Positions 45,370 through 54,019 of a stretch of 64,000 nt of DNA are shown here, in pieces. Positions within the stretch are counted from its first letter, which is position 1; the number at the start of each line of letters is the position of its first letter. Below the pieces are notes generated by a model that was given only the letters and a program-made list of their open reading frames with translations, ran no database searches and was not told the DNA's origin. The stretch spans positions 142,422,064-142,486,063 of the forward strand of contig CM040126.1 of NCBI GenBank assembly GCA_022559845.1, read 5' to 3'. The DNA is from Amorphophallus konjac (Eukaryota; Streptophyta; Magnoliopsida; Alismatales; Araceae). The position numbers were made by a program, and so were the translations under genes.

Positions 45370-45618
45370 TCAGCTCTCGCCTCCACCCTCCTCTCTCCTA
45401 CTCTCAACCTCCTCCTCACCGTCCCGAGCTGGTACTGGTGGAGGAGGCATGGGCCCCCGTGAAGAAGCCGGAACCCAAACGTGTCCCCCTGCCTCGCTCC
45501 TCTCTCGGAGGGAAGAACCCGCCACGATGGCCCCTTCCTCACCGTGGGCGTCGTCGCCCAGATCAACCACCTCGGGAGTGGCCACCCTCTGCCGTTTGAC
45601 TGAACCGCCTCTGGCCAT
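45370..45618 (-). CDS. Candidate small antisense ORF of E6 (82 aa)
   Basis: On the minus strand it starts MARGGSVKRQRVATPEVVDL and is charged, Glu/Arg/Pro-rich, with no known family. Its start lies just after CCCTAACCCTAGCC (telo-box-like words) and a long CT-rich stretch, the usual look of a plant 5' UTR, with a TATAAAC-like box on the minus strand near 45822-45830. It may be a stand-alone small protein or a first exon. No splice partner was identified. Confidence 0.35.
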   Translation of the reverse strand: MARGGSVKRQRVATPEVVDLGDDAHGEEGAIVAGSSLRERSEAGGHVWVPASSRGPMPPPPVPARDGEEEVESRREEGGGES

Positions 45619-45797
45619 GGCTAGGGTTAGGGCTAAGGACAGAGAGAGAGATAGAGGAAGAGAAGAGGGGAGGGGGAGCTTCGGTTAGGGTTGTAGAGAA
45701 GAGAGAATGGAACGGAGGAAGAAGAAGAAAAGGGGGAAAAGCCCTTTAGCATTCGAAAAGAAAAGACGCTCTGAGAAGTGGCATTTTTTGTGGAAGT

Positions 45798-46172
45798 CAC
45801 GACTATGAGATGGGCGTGTTTATAAATTAGACGACGTTTCTCGAGGCGTCAATTTTATTTGCATGGGGAATGATAACCGTCGTCAGATGCATTCAATGGG
45901 CGTTGATTGATGTGATCGAAGTAATTATTATGATTTTTACTCACGCCTGAGCTAGAGGCGTTACCTGATTGAAACGTGACTTTCCTGAGGGCGTTACTTT
46001 TGGAATTTCAACGAATATATTTTGGGAATTTGAATCGATTAACGCCCTGTTCCAGGTCGTTATTTAAGTAACGCCTATTGGTGAAGGCGTCAAATGTGTG
46101 AACAGGAATATTGGAAGCGACCTATCATGAAGGCATCCTTTTATGAATTCACGCCTTTGCTTGAGGCGTTAT
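45798..46172. repeat. Inverted-repeat array 3' of the antisense gene
   Basis: About eight units with arms ACGCC(C/T) and (A)GG(C/G)CGT, for example 45953-45971, 46042-46060, 46073-46091 and 46151-46170, lying between the two antisense ORFs. Confidence 0.7.
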
Positions 46173-46246
46173 TCGCAACAGAACGACAGGTTATTTAAGG
46201 ATTTGATCTGAAGCACAGCAGTAAGGCTCAATCAGAAAACAATCAT

Positions 46247-46253
46247 TTTTATT
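46247..46253 (-). terminator. Polyadenylation signal of the antisense gene
   Basis: AATAAAA on the minus strand about 26 bases after the stop codon. Confidence 0.5.
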
Positions 46254-46278
46254 AGTTTGAAAAGAGAGATTACAATGC

Positions 46279-47720
46279 TTAATGAGCCACCTTGGGTCTT
46301 AGCTTTCTCAAAGCTGTTACATAATTTTTCCACTGATCTTTGTCTTCCTCCAAACTCTCTACAGGTTGATGAGGTTTGCTAATCTTCCATAGGGCTTGGA
46401 TTGTGATAGCCTCTTCTCCATCTTCATTGCTGCCTAGGTCTCTTGATTTGATTGGAGGGAGATGAGAGACGTCTTCTAGGTGTTGCCTTGGAAGTCCGAT
46501 TTGAGGAAGGCATCTGTGAGAGTTGTACAAGACGAAGTCCGAAGCGCCAATGAGACGAAGGTCCGTGCCGGTGGAGAATCGTGCACGAAGTTCCTGCATC
46601 TTGAGTACACCCGGGGCACATGTAAAGAGGTTCTTTGGCATTACCTCTAGGTGTTCTCTCCATTCCACTCTCTTTTTGATTTGAGGAATCCGGTTCATCA
46701 CCCTATTGCTTATTCCTAACGAACCGGTCATATAAGAGAGTGGGCTTTTTGAGAAAATTCTTGAGGTTTGTTGGGCCTCATTACATGGATCGAATTTGAA
46801 GTGTAGATCAACCCAACTAGAGAGTGCTAGCATGCACCCGTATATGGGCCTTCCCATCGCCGCCGAAGTAAGCCCGCTATAGAGATAGGCTAGGATAGCC
46901 GGTCCGACTCTTCCCTCTTCCCATAAGCTCATCACCGCGCTCAATTGGGCCTCCTCTAGAAAGTCCTCCGTGGATGGAAACAAGAGTGCTCCTGCTAAGC
47001 ACACCATGAAGGCCTTTGCTATCTTTTCTATCTCCTCCTCTTCCTTTGCTTGATCCGCTCTCTTGAACACCCATGAGGCGAGCTTCAAGATGTTGATTCC
47101 TTTAGTGACCTTGATTTGGTTCACTATGTTTGGGCTAGATATCAATGAGGTTAGCAATTCATGAGAGGAGATTGGCCTTAGCATGTTGGCCATCTTTTGT
47201 TCTTCTCCTTGTTTCATCCTTTTCAAGCCTAAGATCAACTCTAGTTCTTCCAATAGGATGGTGGCTTCAAATGTCGAGAAGAGAAAGGTATGAGTGGAAG
47301 GATGCCAAAGTTCAATCAATGCTCCTATGGCAGCCCAATCTAAGTGAATTTGGTCATAGTGCTTGGCATGGGTTACTAGGCCCAAAAGGTGCCATCTTGC
47401 TAGGTATACTCTCATGTCAGAGGAGAACTTGGAGAGAATAAGGGGCAACCACTTCACTTTTGTAAATCTCCTAGCACCAGGGACATTTGGGTAGTCCTGT
47501 GGAAAGAAAACATAAACAGTGCCAATAGTGCCAGACGTGAGCATATGTAAGAAGCAGTTTGACAGAAGGATTCAATAAGAAGAAAAGAAAGAAGATATAA
47601 GCAGAGGGAAAAGCAGAGGAATTCACTAACCTGATGTTGAGCAACTCGGCTGCAGATGTGCCCTTGGATTTCAGTCAACCTAGGGGTGGAAGACCTAGGT
47701 CTCTTAATCATCCTCTCCAT
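46279..47720 (-). CDS. Antisense two-exon gene, plant mobile domain / DUF7745-like (435 aa)
   Basis: Exon 1 is 47720-47631 (30 codons, starting MERMIKRPRSSTPRL); exon 2 is 47496-46279, stop TAA. The intron 47630-47497 (134 bp) has CAG/GTTAGT donor and TTTCCACAG acceptor, phase 0, and joins the frames exactly. Motifs WHLLGLV, ALIELWHPSTHTFLF, EELELILGL, CLAGALLFPS, GPAILAYLYSGL and VEWREHLE are those of plant mobile domain (PMD) / DUF7745 proteins, a family found in retroelements and in the host silencing-linked proteins MAIN/MAIL. Both exons are free of stops although pol is broken. It has its own TATA box and polyA signal and lies between two hairpin arrays. Role unknown. Confidence 0.82.
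47497..47630 (-). other. Intron of the antisense gene
   Basis: 134-bp GT-AG intron with a T-rich 3' end. It separates the two exons without change of phase. Reading through it also stays open, so a longer unspliced product cannot be excluded. Confidence 0.7.
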
Positions 47721-47850
47721 TGTTGTTTTTGACTTTGCAGAAGAAGCTCGGACGAGTGCCTGCGGGAGAAGAACAAACAGAGAAAAGATAACAGAGCTGG
47801 CTACGGAGGTTCAGAGAAGAGGTTGTTTTAGGTTGAGGAAAGCAGCCTTT

Positions 47851-47859
47851 CTTTTATAG
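47851..47859 (-). promoter_or_regulatory. TATA box of the antisense gene
   Basis: CTATAAAAG on the minus strand, about 130 bases upstream of the ATG, followed by a CT-rich leader with TCTTCTCTGAACC-type wording. Confidence 0.65.
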
Positions 47860-47956
47860 AGATGTGAAGAGGGCTTAAGGTTGTTCGGAGTTAGCAGGTT
47901 GATGGCTATTAGGATTTGATTTTGCTTTCGATTTGGAAACAGAAGCGTTGGATTGA

Positions 47957-48153
47957 TTAACGCCTTTTGTTAGGGCGTCAATTTCTGAATTGACGACCTT
48001 GCGGAGGTCGTGTTCTGTGTAACGCCCTTTAGTAGGTCGTTTACTCTTTGGCCTCTCGATGGGTTTCACGCCTTGCTGAAGGGCGTGTTTCATGTTTTAA
48101 CGACTACATATTAAGGCACTTTTTCATGATTTGACGCCGTTCGGTGCAGGCGT
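47957..48153. repeat. Inverted-repeat array upstream of the antisense promoter
   Basis: Six units, arms AACGCC(C/T) and AGG(G/T)CGT, for example 47959-47978, 48019-48038, 48067-48087 and 48133-48153. On the minus strand they begin about 100 bp upstream of the TATA box. Confidence 0.72.
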
Positions 48154-49110
48154 GTTTTATGAGCTTATGAATTTAGATATTCATGTGTGTTAATGAACTT
48201 AAGTGCTATTATTTCGTTGAATTGTTTTTTAATTGAGCACTTATGATCATATCATGATTTAAATGGAAAATTATGTTTGATTATCTTGAACTTCGAAAAC
48301 TGATGAATTTTCAAAGTGCAGAAGTTTGCAGGATTAGAGGCGCCTGGGTTGCTCATGGAAATCACATCGCACTTGTCATCTTATATTTGTTCATTGTAAG
48401 CATTGTTATTATAGGATATCTACATTATTATAGCATATCAAGGACCTTGTGGTTCTGATGAATCTGGAATTTTAGTTCCCCTTCATCAAAAACGATGATG
48501 ATTCCAGGAGAGTCTTGATCACACGGATAGGCCGTTGAGTCGTTCAAGGTTTGGGACGATGGTTCCACTTTCTGAGTTGATGCACGGACAAACGGGCTTC
48601 GGCTTAGTGTTAGCTCAGAAACTTGGATTCTTGACCAAATCTAGATGGCTTAGCAATATTATCCTTGATTATTTTCTATTTTTAGTTTGTTTTATCTTTT
48701 CTTTTAGCCCAGCATGCATCATATAGGACTTTGAGTTTCGTGCTGAAAATCTTCATATTATGGCAATAATGAAGGTCACTTGCTCTTGATTGAGTTGACA
48801 TGAGATATTCTACTCCAAATCAAGTACTTTGTTCTATCTGAAGCCGCTCAGGCTGGTTCCTTGAAAGTGTCCCTTCGTTGGATCTCCATCTCAATTCCCT
48901 TTATTTTCTTACAAATTTATCTTGGTTGTAGCACGTCCACGTTGGCTAGTAACCGCTCTCCAATGGTCTTTCCCTATCGTGCCCTCGCGCACACCTTTTG
49001 CCTTACATTATTTTTACTTGTTTAGTTTAATCTCCTTTATCCAGCAAATCGATGCTTCCTTAGAATCACTCGGAGTTGTTTCATTCAGAATCTTGGAAAG
49101 ATTTCCATTG
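48154..49110. other. E6 3' non-coding region up to E7
   Basis: AT-rich, with only short ORFs and no recognised motif. It continues after E7 at 56280. Confidence 0.5.
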
Positions 49111-49115
49111 TTTAG
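49111..49115. repeat. Left target duplication of E7 (TTTAG)
   Basis: TTTAG, repeated exactly at 56275-56279. Confidence 0.95.
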
Positions 49116-51454
49116 TGATGGGGACATCACCTCCCATGCCCACCTTCACAGTTCGTCTCCTCGCCCCGGTTGCATCCGGCATGGTTTAGTCATTTAATTT
49201 TGAGTCCTATGTAATTTTACTTGAGTCATTTGATGTAATTTACATTTCATTTGAGTCATGTCCCTAGGTCTTGCATTTATTTTCCTATGTTTGAGTGTCA
49301 TTAGAGTGTGTAATGTGCTAATTGGGCCCATTTCTTCAGGCTTGGCCCAATGAGCTTCCCTACCCCTTCGGTTATTTGTCAATGAGTCTTTTGTCAGGGT
49401 CTTATTGTAAAATGTGAGTTTCCTATATATAGGGCCCCATTTCCTTCATTTGGAGGTAATGAATCAATCAATGAAAAAATTACCATTTGAGAGTCCAAAG
49501 CTTAGTTTAGTGGAGTGATTCCAACATTTTTTGGGTGAGAAACCCTAGGGGAGAGATTCCCCACCCTTCCCTCTCTTAATCCCTCTTTTTCACTCCACTT
49601 TCTCTCTCCTCATCACCCAATTTCAAATTTTCTTCTCTCTCCTCCCTTCCCAACCACCTCAACCCCCACCTACCATCATTAAAGCCCTCCACTTCCCCAT
49701 GGCCTCCATTACTCCACCCCCCTAGTCCCAAAGAGATCCCTCACCATTCCAACACCACTTTCCCCATTCCAACACAATCAACCCCTTCCCCACACAACCC
49801 CACAACTTCCAATGCCATTTCAAATTTGAAATCCACCCTTCCCTCCACTCACTTGTGCCCCCCTCACCTTCTTCTCTTACCCACCTTCCCAAATTCGTAG
49901 CTCCTCCTCCCACCACCTGTTAGACCCCCTTCCAGACCCCATTCTTCCCTTCCCCCACCTTAGAACACCCCCCCCTAGACCCCCTCACAGCCCGGGCTTT
50001 CCCCACACTCATCCACCCCATTTCCCCTCCCATATTTTACCCCATTCCCCCCCATCATCATCAACCTACAGCTCTCAACTGAAGATCTACAGCAGACCAG
50101 CAACTTTCAGCGGCCACCACGACCTCCTCCGGACGAGTTTGAAGACCCAAGAGCCATCGTCGGAAGCGTCTGCCAGTCGCCTTCGCAAACGAAGTGGTTT
50201 CGTCTTCTTCCAATCTCCGAGTCGTCCAGGAGGTCCATTCTCCCACAGCTGCGTGGTTCTGCCTCGGCTGAGGACCTGAGCCGGCTTAGAAGCTCTGCCA
50301 CGACCAGCCCCGAAGGAATCAGTCTTCAAGTGCTTCTTCAAAGTTCTTCATCGGCATGTCTACTTTCAGAATCAAGAAGCGGAATCCCATTCAGCATTCG
50401 GGAACAGAAGTTACCAATTTTCTTCCACGGTCGCGCGGCTCTGCCTTCCCCAGTCTGCATCGACACCTCCTCACTCTTCTGGCTCCTCAGATCGTCTCCG
50501 TTCTCTTCTGGCGTCCCCGTTTCTTTTTCTGCAAAGAGGACTCACCCACGGTTCTAACGGCGCTGACGGCATCAAATTTGGAGTTCGGGAGCGGTCAGGA
50601 CAGCCTCTGCATCCTACTGTTGGTGACCTGCCCCTGCTAGTCCGAGAAACAGAGGCCCTGTTCAAGCTCCTGCCCCGTCCAGCAGTGACTCCAGAAGAAA
50701 TTACAAAAATTCTGAGGCATTCCCCTTCCTGTTACGAAGATTTCTCCGCCAGTCTCGCCATCAGCACAATTTCTGAGCAAGATCTACAACAGCAACACCG
50801 ACCCTCTGTCCTGGTTCGCTGACAGCAGGCAGATTCGGCATCCACCCTTGTTCCTCGTTCTTTGCTTTGGTTTCCCCACCCCGCTTGGCCGGCTGAAGGC
50901 CCCTCCCTGCGTGGAGGTAGTATTGATGTAATATCATTAACCCCCACCCCAAGTTCCCCCTCCTGCGAGAGGTGTAGTGGTGTAATTTGTTTGGGGCAGG
51001 TCAAGCGACACCGCCGCGGCGTGTGGGGATCCACTCGCCTCCCCGCTCGCCCTCGTCTCCGACCGGGACCGGTTTCTTCAAACCGGTCGAGTAAGTGCTC
51101 AAACCTTCACTCCAATTAGTGCTTGTCTTTCAATATTAGTTCTTAATTCTGCTGGTTATGCGAGTGAGAGCCCGATCCTCAAGCCCCATAAACTTGAGTG
51201 ATCACCGTGGGAATATTGTAACCGGTGCCGTTGGCACTTTGTCGGCCCCCCTTGACTTGGGCATCCCCACCCATTGGGAATCAATTCTTGGCCTTGCTGG
51301 CCCTCTACCAGCAAGGGCCCAACCCCACATCCTCCCCTTGGCATTGCCAAGTCACCCCGGGCTTGGGTGAGTGACGATAGAGCGGTGGCCCAACTAGGCC
51401 CATTTTGAATGTGAATGTGCTTGCTTGCATTAGGTCCGAAGTTGTGTCACATCA
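49116..51454 (+). repeat. 5' LTR of E7 (2339 bp)
   Basis: TATA box at 49424. A strongly C-rich stretch (49555-50060) follows, then a GC-rich segment with several short ORFs that recur identically in the 3' LTR and are not taken as genes. CGAGTAAGTGCTC near 51088 looks like an intron donor. Confidence 0.93.
49424..49433 (+). promoter_or_regulatory. TATA box, E7 5' LTR
   Basis: TATATATAGG, repeated at 54247-54256 in the 3' LTR. Confidence 0.65.
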
Positions 51455-51456
51455 AG

Positions 51457-51468
51457 TGGTATCAGGGC
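51457..51468 (+). other. Primer binding site of E7
   Basis: TGGTATCAGGGC two bases after the LTR: Met-tRNA type with one change. Confidence 0.8.
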
Positions 51469-51500
51469 AAGTCTTTGATTTGTCCTCACAAGTCAAGTCC

Positions 51501-52277
51501 ATGGGCACGCTTGCATTAGAGTTCTCATCGGATCGTTCTATGCATTATCCACCTCCCATTGTCATTGAGTCTACCGACCAAAAGGCCCCAATTCCCATCA
51601 TATCCCAAGCATACCTACCTAATGGGAGCCCCACAGAAATTGACTTCATCGACATGGAAGAAGATAATTGGGTATCCCCCGAAATTGTAGCCACCCTCTC
51701 TACGACTGGACAAATTGTGCACAACGGAGACCTAGTCTTCGTTGAATTCCATAAATGGTTCGGGAAGACTAAGTATTTGGATGGGGCTTGATGTCAGAAG
51801 GGAACATTGGCGGGTCCATGTATAATCCTAGGTAAGAAATGGTTAGATGAAAGGAATGCCGACATCGACCCAACACGTCAAACTTGCCTAGTGCATCCGC
51901 CACACCTTTCGGGAACCTTTAAATTCAACAATCTTTTATTCTCCCACCCGTGGGAATCCCACCCTTGTTCACCACCCCGGGTGCACCATACTCCGGCCAT
52001 CATCACCCCACCATCAAAGAACCTTCCCACTCCATTAGTTTTGGAAGAAGTAGTCCACCCGCTTTGCCACATGAAGACAAATATCCCTCGGGAACCTATC
52101 CCCTCCATAGAGAGCTCCCATGTCCCAATTGAAGAGGAAGCCTCGCACAAGGATCTTCACCCTACACCACCCCCTCTAGATAAGGCTGAATTCATCTTAG
52201 AAGAGTCCCTTGTTAGGTGGCTAAGGGAGAGCCTAATTAGAGAGACCTCGACCCATGTTTGCCCTCCCATAGAATAA
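51501..52277 (+). pseudogene. E7 ORF1, protease-like part
   Basis: First ATG after the primer site, frame broken by TGA at 51789-51791. Motifs YLPNGSPTEIDF, EEDNWVSPEIV, GDLVFVEFHKWFG, then GTLAGPCIILGKKWLDERNA and CLVHPPHLSG. ILGxxWL is reminiscent of the C-terminal part of retropepsins, but a DT/SG active site is not seen. E1 has the same block, with a stop at a nearly equivalent place. A Pro-rich region follows to a TAA at 52275-52277; the frame continues. Confidence 0.6.
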
Positions 52278-52889
52278 AATTTTCCCCTAGTGCCCCTCTT
52301 CTCCTATCACACCACAATCCAAGCATCCTATCAAGTGGAGACCTTAGAGGATTTTCTTAGGGGCTTAGCATGGCAAATTGAGTTCACTAGCATGTTGACC
52401 CCTATGGCCGAACAACCTAGGAGCCTTAGCCTCCTACACCTATGCATAGGGTCTATCACCTCGGTTTGCACCAATGGTTGCTACACTAGCGACCTCCTTC
52501 TATTCCTCCCTACACCGGATGAGCCCAACCTTCTCCTCGATTTAGAGCTTCTTATCTCGGGTAGAAAGTCAAGCCCTCCACTCATGGCCGACCCACTTGT
52601 CAAGAACATTGGCCCAACTATCATAGGGAAGGATGACTTAGCACCTTTTAAGGATCTTGAGGACATGGAGTTCCTCCCCCTAAGTGACATATTTTATGAT
52701 CCATATGATCCCTTCCAATGGGAGTCAAGGGACTCATATGACCCAACCATCTTACCAACCACCCACCCTTTCCTACCCTCACCCACCATATTGGGCCAAA
52801 CCCACCTCATCCATGACCCGGGTTGCACCTTGGGAGCCATAACCTTGGACCATATATCCCTAGGTAATAAGGTGGTGCCTCACCCATGA
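52278..52889 (+). pseudogene. E7 ORF1, unknown C-terminal part
   Basis: Same frame as 51501. It contains YHTTIQASYQVETLEDFLRG (shared with E3), an LLLFLPTPDEPNLLLDLELL segment, and YDPYDPFQWES. It ends at TGA 52887-52889, which overlaps the ATG of ORF2 (ATGA). No known family. Confidence 0.5.
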
Positions 52890-54019
52890 TAACCACCTTC
52901 TTAGATCCATTCGATCCTTTCCAATGGGAGTTCAAAGGTTGTCTCACACCTATACACATGGAAGTCACTTTTGGGAAAATTATGCATGTGTCTAGGCTTT
53001 CCACCCCCTTTGGCATGAACACTATGTTGGGCCCATTCATTCATATCACCCACATGTCTAGTAGAAGGCATGAGTGGGCCACATTCGGATGTCATGGTCC
53101 TCCTTCATTCATCATGGATCGTAAGCATGTCAAAAGTATCTACGGATGTCCGGGCCTCCCCACATTCATCACCACTTTGCATGATAGGTTCACCTACGGG
53201 TGCCCCGGCCCACCCAGGCCCACCAAAGTCTATATGACAACATTGCATGATAAGTCCACATATGGTTACCCCGGCCCTCCAAAATCCATCAAAGTCTTCT
53301 TGGCATCAAAGCATGATCGGTCTACTTTTGGTTGCCCAGGTCCACCCATCACCCCTAGAATGTCAACATTCACGAAATTGCATGAAAGCCTTTGCAAGCA
53401 CATAAGCAAAAAGAATGAGGCTTATAAGAGGCGGGCCGGCTCTCATCGGCGTCACCAAGAATTCCATGAGGGTGACTTTGTGATGGTAAGGGCGGAGAGG
53501 CTCTCCCCAGGAGCCATCTCCAAATTGAGGCCACGTGGGGCTGGTCCCTTCCAGGTCCTGAGACGCATTAGTGCAAATGCCTATGAGTTAGATCTCCCCG
53601 AGGAGTATGGAATAAGTCCCACATTCAATGTTGCCGACCTAGTGTCATATAAGGGACCCACGGTGGTACCTAGTGAGGAGATTGAGCCTACGTCTTCCCT
53701 TGAGAGAGCACCCACCCGTGAGGAGAGACCACCAGCCAAGAGAGCCCAGCGTGAACAAATTGAACAAATATTGGATGAACAAGTCACTACCACTCGGAGC
53801 AAGGTATACGAGCGCTATCTCAGCAGGTGGATGGATCGGTCTCGTTCGGAAGGCTTGAGGGCAGTACCACTTCTACACCCTCCAAGGAGGGAAGGACACT
53901 TACTCGACAGAGTCGAGTTCCCCGCACCCTGGGAGTATGATGGGGACATCACCTCCCATGCCCACCTTCACAGTTCGTCTCCTCGCCCCGGTTGCATCCG
54001 GCATGGTTTAGTCATTTAA
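52886..54019 (+). CDS. E7 ORF2: DPFDPF/YGCPGPP-repeat protein with integrase tail (377 aa)
   Basis: Uninterrupted. Residues 7-14 are DPFDPFQW. Residues about 65-153 hold five (T/S)(F/Y)G(C/Y)(P/H)G(P/L)P motifs about 19-22 residues apart, each preceded by H(D/E)(R/K/W). From about 195 to 250 is an integrase C-terminal module (EGDFVMVRAERL, GPFQVLRRISANAYELDLPE, SPTFNVADLVSY). Residues about 285-320 (IEQILDEQVTTTRSKVYERY, then LSRWMDRSRSE) resemble a decayed chromodomain. The frame runs past the LTR start at 53938 and stops inside it. Whether it is translated is unknown. Confidence 0.6.
   Translation: MITTFLDPFDPFQWEFKGCLTPIHMEVTFGKIMHVSRLSTPFGMNTMLGPFIHITHMSSRRHEWATFGCHGPPSFIMDRKHVKSIYGCPGLPTFITTLHDRFTYGCPGPPRPTKVYMTTLHDKSTYGYPGPPKSIKVFLASKHDRSTFGCPGPPITPRMSTFTKLHESLCKHISKKNEAYKRRAGSHRRHQEFHEGDFVMVRAERLSPGAISKLRPRGAGPFQVLRRISANAYELDLPEEYGISPTFNVADLVSYKGPTVVPSEEIEPTSSLERAPTREERPPAKRAQREQIEQILDEQVTTTRSKVYERYLSRWMDRSRSEGLRAVPLLHPPRREGHLLDRVEFPAPWEYDGDITSHAHLHSSSPRPGCIRHGLVI
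53075..53350 (+). repeat. Repeat units encoding YGCPGPP motifs
   Basis: Five imperfect units of roughly 55-66 bp in phase with ORF2, each coding for a Gly-Cys-Pro-Gly-Pro-Pro-like core. Confidence 0.6.

Noticed and set aside
47454..47720. Unspliced 88-codon antisense ORF
   Set aside because: Reads through the intron; the spliced two-exon model joins two conserved parts in phase with good splice sites.
50087..51119. Several 60-100-codon ORFs on both strands, repeated at 54799-55939
   Set aside because: Inside the E7 LTRs, GC-rich, present in both copies, no motif.
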